The notes beneath the pieces are model-generated. The model did no database searches. It was not told the origin of the DNA and saw only the letters and a list, made by a program, of their open reading frames with translations. A stretch of DNA of 64,000 nt from Planctomycetaceae bacterium (GTDB lineage: Bacteria > Planctomycetota > Planctomycetia > Planctomycetales > Planctomycetaceae), in contig CP051247.1 in assembly GCA_017795105.1 (NCBI GenBank), positions 4,992,001 to 5,056,000 on the forward strand, in the 5' to 3' direction. Every line of letters starts with the position of its first letter. Within the stretch, counting starts at the first letter, position 1. Position numbers and translations under genes: made by a program. Shown here piece after piece: positions 37,627 through 49,858 of this stretch.

Positions 37627-37832
37627 GTTCTTGTCGGGCGCAAGAGAAGTAATGTGCCAATCCTGCAGCCCGACTGCGGGGATGTGCCATTTCTGCGTAG
37701 ACCTTTGATGGCTGATTGTCCGGACGCTCAGTGCGAAATGAACCGGGAGTCATGGGACACAGCGGCGGTCGATTACGGCAAGCGATCGAATATAAAACTG
37801 GGTTTTGGAATCTGAAGTAGTGAGGAAAAGCC

Positions 37833-39554
<1,722 letters not shown>

Positions 39555-39725
39555 GCCCGTGAACGAGAGTGGCACTGGCTCTGTCAGTGTCACCGCTCGG
39601 AAGTCAGGGGCTCCGTCGCACCGGCGGAGTCAGTGGCACCTCACCAGAAACAACACAGAATCAACGGTTCTCGCGGGAACCATTTCGAATAAAAGTCAAA
39701 AGCAAATCCTAGAGGAGTTCTTTCA

Positions 39726-40013
39726 ATGCAGTTGAATCCACTTGATGACCGTGTCGTTGTGCAGCCTGTCGAAGCTGAAGAAGTGACCGCTGGCGGCATC
39801 GTGCTGCCCGATTCGGCCAAGGAAAAGCCGCAGCGTGGCAAAGTTGTGGCCGTTGGCCCAGGTCGTCTGCTCGAGAGTGGCGAACGTTGTGAAGTTGCTG
39901 TCGCCAAGGGCGATGAAGTTCTTTACGGCAAGTACGGCGGAACCGACATCGAAGTTGAAGGCACCGAGTACAAGATTCTCCGGGAAAGCGACATCCTGGC
40001 CAAGGTTGTCTAA
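39726..40013 (+). CDS. groES: Co-chaperonin GroES (copy 2)
   Basis: A 95-residue GroES: MQLNPLDDRVVVQPVEAEE, mobile loop TAGGIVLPDSAKEKPQRG, KVVAVGPGRLLESG, VAKGDEVLYGKYGGTDIEV and ending RESDILAKVV. The length is standard. It starts after AGAGGAG. It lies 171 bases after groEL2 and 150 before groEL3; the first gap contains two hairpins (GTGGCACTG/CAGTGTCAC near 39571-39593 and CTCCG/CGGAG near 39611-39629) that could tune read-through. No separate strong promoter is seen, so it is probably part of the groEL2 transcript. Confidence 0.95.
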   Translation: MQLNPLDDRVVVQPVEAEEVTAGGIVLPDSAKEKPQRGKVVAVGPGRLLESGERCEVAVAKGDEVLYGKYGGTDIEVEGTEYKILRESDILAKVV

Positions 40014-40163
40014 TTGACATCGCTTACGGGCATCCATCGGTCAACTGCGGTGGATGCCTCTCCAAGCCTGTCGCTGTTCCAGGTTGTGCGAGAACTGTTC
40101 ATCGAAATAAACAAACGCCGGTCTGCTTAGTTGCCCCGGCGGTGCACATTGAGGAGATACAAC

Positions 40164-41774
<1,611 letters not shown>

Positions 41775-41872
41775 AGACGGACAGCGTTCGCAAGTCACGC
41801 AGGGCAGGCTCCTGCCTGCCGTGCGAGTTTCATGCGAACGAGTCCACTACGGAACTCACCGGAAGTAACGGG

Positions 41873-41904
41873 AAGGGTCATCGCGTTTCGATGACCCTTT
41901 TTTT
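41873..41904 (+). terminator. Terminator of the groEL2-groES2-groEL3 unit
   Basis: AAGGGTCATCG and CGATGACCCTT form an 11-bp stem with a CGTTT loop, followed by a seven-T run. Confidence 0.92.
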
Positions 41905-42006
41905 CTGAACTTGAAGGGTCTTCGCCCGCTGAGAATGATTCGGTGACTGCGCAAAGCCGGACCAATGGATTTCAGCTGGCGGCTCAAACCCAAAACGAGA
42001 TAAGCG

Positions 42007-43143
42007 ATGATGGTCGATAAGCGAGATTACTACGAAGTGCTCGGAGTCGAACGGACGGCGACGGTAGAGGAAATCAAGAAGGCTTACCGGAAGATCGCGG
42101 TGAAGAATCACCCGGACCGCAATCCGGGCGATGAAGAAGCCGTGGAACGCTTCAAAGAAGCCTCCGAAGCCTACGACGCGCTGAGCAATCAGGAGAAGCG
42201 GGCTCGCTACGACCGCTACGGGCATGCCGGCCTGGGAGCCGGGGCCGGAGGTGGCAGCCAGTTCCACGATATCCAGGATATCTTCGATGCCTTCGGGGAC
42301 TTCTTCGGCGGAGGCGGTCGCAGCCGCTCACGTTCACGCGGACCAGCACGCGGCGATCACCTGCAGGTGCGTCTCACCCTCGATCTCATCGAAGCGGCCA
42401 AAGGCTGCTCCAAGACGGTCAAGGTGAAACGCAACTCGCTCTGTCATACCTGTGACGGAAGCGGTGCCAAACCGGGCACGCAGCCGGTCACCTGCGAGTA
42501 CTGCGGTGGAGCCGGGCAGGTCGTTCAGAGCCAGGGCTTCTTCCGCGTCCAGACCACCTGTCCCAATTGCGGCGGGCAGGGCAAGGTCGTCGAAGAGAAA
42601 TGTCAGACCTGCTGGGGAAGCGGGTTTGAGTCCGAACAGGTGGAACTTGAAGTCAAGATTCCGGCTGGGGTCGATACCGGCATGCAGCTTTGTTTGCGGG
42701 GCGAAGGAAACCCGGGGCGTGGCGGGGGACCTCGCGGCGATCTGTTCGTGCAGATCCAGGTTCGCGACCATCCTCTGTTCCATCGCGAGGGGACGCATCT
42801 GATCTGCCGTGTGCCGATCACCTATGCCCAGGCGGCTCTCGGAACCGAAATTGAGATCCCGGTTCTCGATGGCAAGACAAAACTCACCATTCCGGCCGGC
42901 ACGCAGCCCAACGATACCATCCGACTGCAGGGCCGCGGCATTGCCGACCCACAAACCGGCCGCGTGGGCGACCTGCATGTTGAGTTGAATATTGAGGTCC
43001 CGAAGAAGCTGAACGCCGAGCAGCAGCGACTGCTGCGGGAATTGGCCGAGCACGATCATGTGCACGTTTCGGCTCAGCGAAAGACCTTCTGGGATCATGT
43101 GAAAGAATTCGTGAACTGGGATGCTGACGACGACGCCAGCTGA
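42007..43143 (+). CDS. dnaJ: Chaperone protein DnaJ
   Basis: A 378-residue type I J-protein that stimulates DnaK ATPase. The J domain (residues ~7-72) has HPD in KNHPDRNPGDEE. A Gly/Phe-rich linker (GGGSQFHD...FGDFFGGGGRSRSRSRG) follows, unusual for its Arg/Ser repeat. The zinc domain has four CxxCxGxG modules: CHTCDGSG, CEYCGGAG, CPNCGGQG and CQTCWGSG. The C-terminal substrate domains have GDLFVQIQVRDHPLFHREG and LQGRGIAD. Two ATGs are adjacent at the start. It heads a likely operon with grpE; dnaK is not in the window. Confidence 0.97.
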   Translation: MMVDKRDYYEVLGVERTATVEEIKKAYRKIAVKNHPDRNPGDEEAVERFKEASEAYDALSNQEKRARYDRYGHAGLGAGAGGGSQFHDIQDIFDAFGDFFGGGGRSRSRSRGPARGDHLQVRLTLDLIEAAKGCSKTVKVKRNSLCHTCDGSGAKPGTQPVTCEYCGGAGQVVQSQGFFRVQTTCPNCGGQGKVVEEKCQTCWGSGFESEQVELEVKIPAGVDTGMQLCLRGEGNPGRGGGPRGDLFVQIQVRDHPLFHREGTHLICRVPITYAQAALGTEIEIPVLDGKTKLTIPAGTQPNDTIRLQGRGIADPQTGRVGDLHVELNIEVPKKLNAEQQRLLRELAEHDHVHVSAQRKTFWDHVKEFVNWDADDDAS

Positions 43144-43175
43144 TCCATCTAATAGAGACAACGGGAGTAGAAGTC

Positions 43176-43796
43176 ATGGCGCAGGATGTTGAGCGCAATG
43201 AAGATCCGGCCGAACAGCCACAAACGGACGTGCAGAACGCGGAAACGCAGAATACCGACGAGGCTGCCGGCCAGGATGTGCACGGCGAAGGGGTCGCAGC
43301 CGGTGAAGAAGCGGATGAAACGGTCGCGTTGAGCCTTCAGGTGGCCGATCTGCAATCGGAACTGGCGGAAATGGAAAACCGTCTGGCCCGCTCGCATGCG
43401 GAACTGGCGAACTTCCGCCGTCGAGCCGCTAACGAGTCTGAACAGTTTCGGAAGTACGAAGGAATCAATCTGATCCGCGATCTGTTGCCGACGATCGACA
43501 ATTTGCGGCGTGCAATGGATGCCGCTCAGCAGGCATCGAGTATTGAAGATCTGAAAACGGGAGTCGATATGGTCACCCGCCAGCTGATCGATACGCTCGG
43601 CCGCCATAATGTCGAACGGATTCCCGCCGAAGGGGAAGCGTTTGATCCGAATCAGCACGAAGCGGTTCAGCAGTTGCCGTCCGAGGAGATTCCCGCCATG
43701 CATGTCATGCAGGAACTCGAAACCGGATACCGTTTGCACGACCGGATCGTGCGGCCGGCGAAAGTCATCGTTTCCACGGGGCCTGCCCAAAGCTGA
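43176..43796 (+). CDS. grpE: Nucleotide exchange factor GrpE
   Basis: A 206-residue GrpE, which releases ADP from DnaK. An acidic disordered leader (~45 residues) precedes a long helix (LSLQVADLQSELAEMENRLARSH) forming the dimer stalk. Then come AELANFRRRAANESEQFRKY, NLIRDLLPTIDNLRRAMDAA and the C-terminal beta head with EAFDPNQHEAVQQLPSEEIP and ELETGYRLHDRIVRPAKVIV. The gap to dnaJ is 32 bases, with a GGGAG ribosome site. Confidence 0.95.
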   Translation: MAQDVERNEDPAEQPQTDVQNAETQNTDEAAGQDVHGEGVAAGEEADETVALSLQVADLQSELAEMENRLARSHAELANFRRRAANESEQFRKYEGINLIRDLLPTIDNLRRAMDAAQQASSIEDLKTGVDMVTRQLIDTLGRHNVERIPAEGEAFDPNQHEAVQQLPSEEIPAMHVMQELETGYRLHDRIVRPAKVIVSTGPAQS

Positions 43797-43895
43797 CCCG
43801 CTGCCTACAATTAGGTTGATCTCCCGTGGCTGTGCTACTGGACCAGGCAGCTGCGGCGAGATTTTTCGTTCACAATTGTTTCGCGAGAAGCACGA

Positions 43896-44198
43896 ATGCC
43901 GACTTATGATTACATCTGTGGCGCCTGCAGCCACACTTGGGAACTTTTTCAGTCCATTAAAGCCTCGCCGGTTCGCAAGTGTCCGGAATGCGGCAAGCTG
44001 AAAGCCAAACGGCAGATCGGCACCGGGGCTGGCGTCATTTTCAAAGGGTCCGGGTTCTACCAGACCGACTATCGCAGCGATTCCTACAAGAAGGGAGCCG
44101 AGGCGGCCAAGAAGTCGGAATCAAGTTCCAGCAGTGACTCGTCGACCAAGTCGGAATCGAAGTCGAGCAGCACCGCAAGCTCAAAATCGAGCGACTGA
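43896..44198 (+). CDS. FmdB-family zinc ribbon protein
   Basis: A 100-residue protein with an N-terminal zinc ribbon of the FmdB/CxxC_CxxC_SSSS type: MPTYDYICGACSHTWELFQ, then VRKCPECGKLKAKRQIGTG, followed by GVIFKGSGFYQTDY. The last 30 residues are almost only Ser, Lys and Glu, as is common in this family. It is likely regulatory or RNA/protein-binding; the exact role is unknown. It lies 99 bases after grpE and 3 before yacG. Confidence 0.9.
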   Translation: MPTYDYICGACSHTWELFQSIKASPVRKCPECGKLKAKRQIGTGAGVIFKGSGFYQTDYRSDSYKKGAEAAKKSESSSSSDSSTKSESKSSSTASSKSSD

Positions 44199-44201
44199 TT
44201 T

Positions 44202-44444
44202 ATGATCAAACCCCTCACGTGTCCGGTCTGTCGAAAGTCCTTGCCTCCCCAGGTGACCGAAAAAACGGAGACGTTTCCATTCTGCAGCGAACGGTGTCGC
44301 AACGTTGATCTGTTTCGCTGGTCGGAAGGGAAGTACTCGATCGTCGAAGATCTGGCCGATCGCCCGGACGTGGTCGAAAAACATCTCGAGGAACTTGAGC
44401 AGGCTCTCGACGATGAGACTCCGGATGAGGGAGAGGGCTGGTGA
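44202..44444 (+). CDS. yacG: DNA gyrase inhibitor YacG (zinc-binding)
   Basis: An 80-residue protein with the YacG zinc site: CPVCRKSL near the N-terminus and CSERCRNVDLFRW about 20 residues on, followed by an acidic C-terminus. In E. coli YacG binds GyrB and inhibits gyrase. The stop overlaps the GTG start of the next gene (GTGA). Assignment rests on the Cys pattern and the RCRNVDLxRW phrase. Confidence 0.88.
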   Translation: MIKPLTCPVCRKSLPPQVTEKTETFPFCSERCRNVDLFRWSEGKYSIVEDLADRPDVVEKHLEELEQALDDETPDEGEGW

Positions 44445-45178
44445 GTGACGCAGGTGACGGGCGTGTTCTCATCGTCTGCGCGATCCGGCTGGAATTCAAT
44501 CGCTTCTGCAAGTCGCTCCAGGGAGTTCGACGCCATCGAGACGGGGATCTGAACTGGGCAGTCGGCCGGTTCGGCCATGTTCCAGTCGTCGTCTGCCTGA
44601 CGGGGGTCGGAGAGAGCGGCGTTTCTTCGCGGTTGCCGCAAATGCTTGCACAGTTTCCTGTTCGCCTAGCGATTGTAGCCGGCTTATGTGGAGGGCTTTC
44701 CAGCGACGCTCCTCTCGGCCGAGCCTGTTGTCCCCGGTTTCTGCGGCACATCGATCAACTCGATGAGATCAATCAGCCACTGGCCGATGCGGTCGATCTT
44801 CCCACATGTACGGCACTGGTGACGGTCCGTGAGGCTGTCACTTCTATCGAAGAAAAGCAGCGACTTCACGCCGAAACAGGCGCTTCGCTCGTCGATATGG
44901 AAGCCTACGCCGTGGCCCGGATTCTTCATCAAGCCGGCGTCCCCTGGCTGGTGATCAAGTCGGTCAGCGATGATGCACGAATGGCGATCGATCCTCGGAT
45001 CAGCCAGTTGCTGCAGCCGGATGGAAGTGTGAAGTGGAATGCTCTGTTCTGGGAACTGCTGACGCATCCGTCACTGGTTCGGGAACTGAAGCAACTGGGC
45101 AAAAGCAGTCACGCGGCGATGAAGACTCTGATCCAGGCCGTGCGGGAGGTGATCGCCAGAGAGGCCGCACCGGTCTGA
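44441..45178 (+). CDS. Nucleoside phosphorylase/MTAN-like protein
   Basis: A 245-residue protein of the PNP/UDP family. It has LIVCAIRLEFNRF at the start, VVVCLTGVGESG, LAIVAGLCGGLSSD, and the ribose-binding SLVDMEAYAVARILHQAGVP with Met-Glu, then KSVSDDA with the catalytic-position Asp. This points to a nucleosidase or phosphorylase similar to MTA/SAH nucleosidase or futalosine hydrolase; the exact substrate cannot be read. The GTG start overlaps the yacG stop, so it is coupled to the chaperone-linked operon. The ~70-residue C-terminal extension after the Asp is atypical. Confidence 0.75.
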   Translation: MSDAGDGRVLIVCAIRLEFNRFCKSLQGVRRHRDGDLNWAVGRFGHVPVVVCLTGVGESGVSSRLPQMLAQFPVRLAIVAGLCGGLSSDAPLGRACCPRFLRHIDQLDEINQPLADAVDLPTCTALVTVREAVTSIEEKQRLHAETGASLVDMEAYAVARILHQAGVPWLVIKSVSDDARMAIDPRISQLLQPDGSVKWNALFWELLTHPSLVRELKQLGKSSHAAMKTLIQAVREVIAREAAPV

Positions 45179-45250
45179 TGGGAAAGCCTTTCTGACGGGC
45201 TGCTGATTTGAGACAATGCGATCGTACACGATGTGTTCGGGAGAAAGAGA

Positions 45251-46123
45251 ATGGCTACACAGGTGCAGGACTGTCTCCAGGAGTGGATCCGGTCGCGAGT
45301 CGATGAGTCGGTCGGATCCTGGATTGACGAGACGACGCAGAAAATCGCAGCCGGTGAGTCAAAGCCCCTTTATCTGCGATTCGGGCTGGCTGCTCGCAAG
45401 GTGCCGAAGTCCGATCTCAACCTGAAGGAACAGGAACTGGCCGCGGCGGAAGCAGTTCGGCCCGGCTGGAGGCCCGCCAACTGGAGTCTGATCGATGCGG
45501 TCCGGACACTCTTCGTACTTTCGATTCCCGCGGATGAGGAGTCTCGATATGTCGCGACGCTCGACCGGCTATTCGCAGCCGGGGAAGTGCACGAGCTTGT
45601 CGCGCTTTATCAGGCGCTCCCGCTTTATCCGTTCCCGACCGCTCATGTGAATCGGACCGGCGAAGGCATCCGCACGAACATGCGGAGTGTCTTCTGTTCG
45701 GTCGCTCACGATAACGTTTATCCCTCCGAGCAGCTTCCGGAAGGGCTTTGGAACCAGATGGTTTTGAAGTGCCTGTTCGTGGAAGCAAGCCTGTTTCCGG
45801 TCGTCGGTCTGGAGCAACGGAACAACGTCACGCTGTCTCAGATGCTCAGCGATTATGCGCACGAACGCTGGGCCGCGAAGCGGACCGTTCATCCGGAACT
45901 GTGGCGATGCGTCGATATCGATCGCTACGAACCAGCCGCAGCTGATTTGGAACGGGTGCTGAGTGAGGGTAACAACGTCGAAAAGCAGGCCGCCGCTCTA
46001 ACGCTGAAAGACAAGTCTTCTTCGGCGGCCGAAAAGCTGCGAAAGGCGAATCCCGAACTCATGGCTAGGGTCAACTCGGGTGAAGTGACGTGGGAAACCG
46101 TCTATCACCAGCTCTTTGAGTAG
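45251..46123 (+). CDS. EboA-domain protein
   Basis: A 290-residue protein matching the EboA family. Diagnostic stretches are YLRFGLAARKVP, LYQALPLYPFP, NMRSVFCSVAHDNVYPSEQL, WNQMVLKCLFVEASLFPVVG and MLSDYAHERWAAKRTVHPEL. EboA belongs to the ebo clusters linked to export of scytonemin precursor in cyanobacteria and to other bacterial products. No other ebo gene is adjacent here. It has no signal peptide or membrane helix and is mostly helical. The start at this ATG is preferred over one 18 bases upstream by a GAGAAAGAG stretch. Confidence 0.85.
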   Translation: MATQVQDCLQEWIRSRVDESVGSWIDETTQKIAAGESKPLYLRFGLAARKVPKSDLNLKEQELAAAEAVRPGWRPANWSLIDAVRTLFVLSIPADEESRYVATLDRLFAAGEVHELVALYQALPLYPFPTAHVNRTGEGIRTNMRSVFCSVAHDNVYPSEQLPEGLWNQMVLKCLFVEASLFPVVGLEQRNNVTLSQMLSDYAHERWAAKRTVHPELWRCVDIDRYEPAAADLERVLSEGNNVEKQAAALTLKDKSSSAAEKLRKANPELMARVNSGEVTWETVYHQLFE

Positions 46124-46206
46124 CCTGGAATGTCGATTGTGATTGGCAGGAATTCAGGCTGGGGTGGATGGTGTTGAGCGATTCGTCGCAACCGCTGTGA
46201 GTGACA

Positions 46207-46440
46207 TCGCTTCGGCGGCAGGATGCCGCCGCTACGGGTTAGTCGCTCTTGTCCGCGAGACAAGTTTGGTTCTTATCTCGAAGGGCGACCCGTCCGTCTC
46301 TACGGGCGGGCGCGATCGCGACAAGAGGCTGCGCCATCTGCGTGTTGTACTGGAATCGTTCGCTCCTGGATGAGAACCCGCTCATGGTGCGGCCTCTTGT
46401 GACTTCGTCACCCGCCCGTGCCGGACGGGCCACCCAAATT
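46207..46440. repeat. Cluster of REP and family-B repeats
   Basis: At 46207-46236 lies the GGCGGCAGGATGCCGCC palindrome with the GCTACGG flank seen at 16857. At 46285-46363 is a close copy of 16735-16813. At 46384-46438 an inverted, shorter version follows (GCGGCCTCTTGT, then CCCGCCCGT and ACGGGCCACCC). Together they fill most of the 344-bp gap between the EboA and adaptor genes. Confidence 0.8.
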
Positions 46441-46467
46441 CGTGGCAACAACAATGTGGAACGTCCG

Positions 46468-47994
46468 TCACGGATTGTTTGCTGACCGAGGGAGAATGCG
46501 GAGATTTGGGACGCGGGTCCGCTGCAGTTCGCTTTCCAGCGTCTGGACATTCTGGTCGGTCGTGCGGACTGCCATTCCCGGCTCAAGAATATCGAGATTG
46601 GTCATGACGACCTGATCGCCTGATTGCAGCCCGAAGGAGACGAGTCGAATCGACTGGATATCGGCGACCTTGTCGATCAGGGCCTGAGCAACTTTGCCGT
46701 CGCGGACCACGAGAACGGAATCGTCGAGGATGGCGTCGCGAGGAATCGGTACCACGTCCCGATAAACTGGCCCTTCAATCTGTACGGTAACGAACGTGCC
46801 GGGGAGTAACGGAGAATCGTATTGTTCGTTGTCGACGACAATGAAGACGTCGACGGTTCGTGTTTCGACATCGGCTACTGGCGAAGCACGGGTGACAACG
46901 CCGATCCATTGTGCATCCTGCGTGCTGCGGGAAGAGATGATGGCTCGGGGGTAATCTCCCTTCCGAATTCGCGGCACCATCTTGAGATAATCGGCCATCG
47001 CCACGCCAATTGGAATCTCGACCTGCTGCGTGCTCGTGACGGTCACGAGCGGATCTCCCACGCGAACGTACTGCCCCCGTTCGACATTGATCTCCGAAAG
47101 TTGTCCGTTAATCGGCGACTTCACAGCCGTGCGTTCGAGGTCGAGCTTGCTCAGGTCGAGGTCGTTTCTCTGCGTTCGCTGCCGGGCTTCGATCTGCAAG
47201 ATCTTTTGAGGCATCAGCGCAAGTTCGGTTTCGATCTGGACCTTGGCGTCTTCATATGTGCGAAGGTCGAGTTCAGCTGCCGTGAGGTCGCTGGAACTGG
47301 CAATGCCCTGCTGCACGAGGGATTCGATGCGAGCGTATTCTTTCTGATAGGCTTCAAAGTTCTTGCGGGCGATTGCCAGTCGCGTTTGCAGGTTGGTTTG
47401 TTCCTGCTGCAGTCGAGCCAGTTCCGCTTCGTTTTCGTTCAACAGATCTTCCGACTGTTCGACCCGTTCCTGATAGGTTTTCGGATCGATGCGGGCGATC
47501 AGATCGCCGCCGGAGGGGCGGGAAACTCCATCGGTTCCCGTTTCGAAGGTCGCAGCCGCGACGGGCTGTCCAATCTTCAATGGCATCATCGTTTCGACGA
47601 TTTCTCCGGCGACCTGAGCGGAGAGAACAACCTCCTGCATTGCTCGAGCGGTGCCGAACGCAGTCACGAGTTCCTGAACGGTCGCCGTTTCCGCAGCGAA
47701 CGTCTGCACGGTCTGAATTCGTTCAACAGGCTCGGCTCGTCTGGGGGCTTCCCGCATCGAGGCGATGAGATAGGTCATGGCCAGACCGCCCGCAAGAATG
47801 ACGAGGACGAGAACGACGGACAGCAGTCCCCGAGCAATCCCCCCGCCGTGATGGGCCTTTCGTGGCCGGGCCGGGCTGGACGGCTTGGCGTCCTCAGTTG
47901 TCGTGTCGTCCGGGGCGCCTTGAGATTCGGCGACCGTAGAATTCTGCACGGAAAAGTCCTCTGGCCGGGTGGAAATGTCTGGATGGGGAGGCAA
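46468..47994 (-). CDS. RND/HlyD-type efflux periplasmic adaptor
   Basis: A 508-residue membrane-fusion protein. A disordered leader is followed by one membrane helix (GLLSVVLVLVILAGGLAMTY, about residues 57-76). A biotinyl-lipoyl half (VVLSAQVAGEIVETM...) is followed by a long coiled-coil hairpin (about 185-290, ENEAELARLQQEQTNLQ onwards). The second lipoyl half is TAVKSPINGQLSEINVERGQ, then beta-barrel PGTFVTVQIEGPVYRDVVPIP. Such adaptors join an inner-membrane RND or ABC pump to an outer-membrane channel. No pump gene is downstream; the neighbouring 344-bp repeat cluster ends the unit, so it may work with a distant pump. Confidence 0.92.
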   Translation of the reverse strand: MPPHPDISTRPEDFSVQNSTVAESQGAPDDTTTEDAKPSSPARPRKAHHGGGIARGLLSVVLVLVILAGGLAMTYLIASMREAPRRAEPVERIQTVQTFAAETATVQELVTAFGTARAMQEVVLSAQVAGEIVETMMPLKIGQPVAAATFETGTDGVSRPSGGDLIARIDPKTYQERVEQSEDLLNENEAELARLQQEQTNLQTRLAIARKNFEAYQKEYARIESLVQQGIASSSDLTAAELDLRTYEDAKVQIETELALMPQKILQIEARQRTQRNDLDLSKLDLERTAVKSPINGQLSEINVERGQYVRVGDPLVTVTSTQQVEIPIGVAMADYLKMVPRIRKGDYPRAIISSRSTQDAQWIGVVTRASPVADVETRTVDVFIVVDNEQYDSPLLPGTFVTVQIEGPVYRDVVPIPRDAILDDSVLVVRDGKVAQALIDKVADIQSIRLVSFGLQSGDQVVMTNLDILEPGMAVRTTDQNVQTLESELQRTRVPNLRILPRSANNP

Positions 47995-48046
47995 AATGGT
48001 CCCCTGATTATAGTCGTTTCACAGGTTTCGTCAGTATCGATTTCTC

Positions 48047-48838
48047 ATGCCCGTCGTTCCAATCGACAATCTCGATGATGACCGTCTTGTTGTTTACCGC
48101 GATACGCGAAACAAGGCGTTGCCCCGGCAGTCCGGGCTGTTTATTGCCGAAGGCTGGCGGGTGGTCGACCGACTCTTGGATAGCGGATTCACCGTCGAAT
48201 CGGTACTCATCAGCGAGCGTCGAATTGACGCACTCGGCCCCTTATTCAGCGAGCGAGCGACGGTGTTCGTGCTTCCGCAAGCCGAGGCCGAGCAGCTTGT
48301 CGGCTTCAACTTTCACGGCGGCGTAATGGCCTGCGCGAAGCGTCCCGAGAACTGCTCACTCGATGCGCTCGCTGCTCGACCGGGATTGATTCTCTGCTGC
48401 CCGAAAATGACCTCTCCCGATAATCTTGGTTCGCTGGCCAGGCTGGCCGCCGGATTCGGAGCCGCGGGGCTGCTGCTTGGGGAAAGCTGCTCTGATCCAT
48501 GGTTGCGACGGGTCGTGCGGGTCTCGATGGGAGCGATTTTCACGCTGCCGGTACGAGTCTCAGCCGAACTCAAAGACGATCTGCTGACGCTTCGCACGCA
48601 GGATTACGCTTTACTCGGTGCCGAATTGACAGGCGACTCAAAGACCTTGAACGAGTTCGCCGATGAGAGCTGGCCATCGCGAAAGGTTCTACTGCTCGGG
48701 AACGAAGCCGAGGGGCTGGCTCCAGCCTATACGGAACTGCTTGATGCCACGTATCACATTGCGATGGCGGAGACCGTCGATTCGATCAACGTGACCCACG
48801 CGGCTGCGGTGTTCCTCTATGAGATGACGCGAAGCTAG
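48047..48838 (+). CDS. TrmH/SpoU-family RNA 2'-O-methyltransferase
   Basis: A 263-residue SPOUT methyltransferase. It has an N-terminal substrate-binding domain (RNKALPRQSGLFIAEGWRVVDRLL), then the trefoil-knot domain with CPKMTSPDNLGSLARLAAGFGA (N-x-G motif 1), VLLLGNEAEGLAP (motif 2) and SINVTHAAAVFLYE (motif 3), all SpoU signatures. It probably methylates ribose in tRNA or rRNA; the site is unknown. It is divergent from the adaptor gene, 52 bases away, and convergent with the next gene, whose stop it abuts. Confidence 0.92.
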   Translation: MPVVPIDNLDDDRLVVYRDTRNKALPRQSGLFIAEGWRVVDRLLDSGFTVESVLISERRIDALGPLFSERATVFVLPQAEAEQLVGFNFHGGVMACAKRPENCSLDALAARPGLILCCPKMTSPDNLGSLARLAAGFGAAGLLLGESCSDPWLRRVVRVSMGAIFTLPVRVSAELKDDLLTLRTQDYALLGAELTGDSKTLNEFADESWPSRKVLLLGNEAEGLAPAYTELLDATYHIAMAETVDSINVTHAAAVFLYEMTRS

Positions 48839-49381
48839 TCAGTCCGAGCTTGTCTCCGCCGGCTCGCCAAGCGGAATATCGACCCCTTCGGTGTCGGGAG
48901 GATCGGCCAGGACCGGATTGTCTTTGTCGACCAGCGTGATGACCTGACCCGAGTTGCCCATGCTTGCGGTGAGCGAGTTCACAGTCCATCGGCCTTCCGC
49001 GAGGGTAGCCTTGATGAGCAGGCGGGCACTTCCCTTCGGGCCACCGATGGGAATGGTGCAGTCGGCGGTACCATTCATGTTGTCGTCGTCCGCTTCGATG
49101 GTGCCTTCGGTGATGAAGCCTCCTTCGATCGGCTCGCCAAGTTCTTCGACAACTCGTTCGTTCTCCCGGGCCAGTTCCACCACTTTGCTGTGGAGGGGAT
49201 TCTGGCGAATCGTCTGGATCAGATTCATATAGATCAGCCCGACGCAGCCGCCGCAGAGCGAGAAGACCAGTGCGAGAACGATCGGGACCATCAGAAGTTT
49301 GTGCTCCCAGGCCCAGTCGAGGAAATAAGGGGAGTGGGGCTGGCGTGGCGGCGGCGGTGGGGGCGGAGTTTGTTCAGACAA
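48839..49381 (-). CDS. Coa1/Tim21-like membrane protein
   Basis: A 180-residue protein. A Pro-rich leader (TPPPPPPPRQP) is followed by one membrane helix with Cys (LLMVPIVLALVFSLCGGCVG, about residues 29-50). An extracytoplasmic domain (~55-150) has FITEGTIEADDDNMNGTADC and GGPKGSARLLIKATLAEGRW, the pattern of the cytochrome-oxidase assembly factor Coa1 family. Start is TTG, preceded by GAGGA. The assembly role is not shown here; no oxidase genes are near. Confidence 0.7.
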   Translation of the reverse strand: MSEQTPPPPPPPRQPHSPYFLDWAWEHKLLMVPIVLALVFSLCGGCVGLIYMNLIQTIRQNPLHSKVVELARENERVVEELGEPIEGGFITEGTIEADDDNMNGTADCTIPIGGPKGSARLLIKATLAEGRWTVNSLTASMGNSGQVITLVDKDNPVLADPPDTEGVDIPLGEPAETSSD

Positions 49382-49427
49382 CGGAGAGTTCCTCAGGGAT
49401 TAGCAGCGAATCGAAACGGAGAACGGA

Positions 49428-49853
49428 TCAGATCTCCGAGGAGCCCTGCAGAGTCAGGATGAGACGTCGGCGGCCGCCGTGATTGCGGTGTTCACAGAGG
49501 TAGAGGCCCTGCCAGGTGCCGAGCAATAGCTTCCCTTCGCGAACGGGAACCGTCAGCGAGGTCCCGATCAAAGCGGCTTTCACATGAGCCGGCATATCGT
49601 CGGAGCCTTCCATTGTGTGCACGTAAGGAAAGTCCTCGCGGGCGATTTTGTTCATCGCCATTTCGAGATCAGTCTGCACATCGGGATCGGCGTTCTCGTT
49701 GATCGTCAGCGAAGCCGACGTGTGCATGATATGCACGTGTAACAGGCCGATCTCGACATCTTTGAGCTGAGGCAAGGCTTGTCGCACGTGATCGGTGATC
49801 AGATGGAAACCGCGACGAAATTCGGGAAGAGTGAGTTCTGTCTGGTACCACAT
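49428..49853 (-). CDS. YjbQ/UPF0047 family protein
   Basis: A 141-residue YjbQ protein (secondary thiamine-phosphate synthase activity reported for the family). It has GLLHVHIMHTSASLTINENAD with the conserved His and Asn residues, a short linker, then HVKAALIGTSLTVPVREGKL and GTWQGLYLCEHRNHGGRR, the family's second signature. An upstream in-frame ATG (49901) would overlap aroC; the chosen start begins at the family's usual MWYQTELTLPEF. It follows aroC by about 5 bases, so it is likely co-transcribed. Confidence 0.9.
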   Translation of the reverse strand: MWYQTELTLPEFRRGFHLITDHVRQALPQLKDVEIGLLHVHIMHTSASLTINENADPDVQTDLEMAMNKIAREDFPYVHTMEGSDDMPAHVKAALIGTSLTVPVREGKLLLGTWQGLYLCEHRNHGGRRRLILTLQGSSEI

Positions 49854-49858
49854 CGCAC

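Noticed and set aside
39571..39593. Possible third sigma-54 site before groES2 (TGGCACTGGCTCTGT)
   Set aside because: The -12 element is CTGT instead of TTGC, and the sequence is better explained as one arm of a hairpin.
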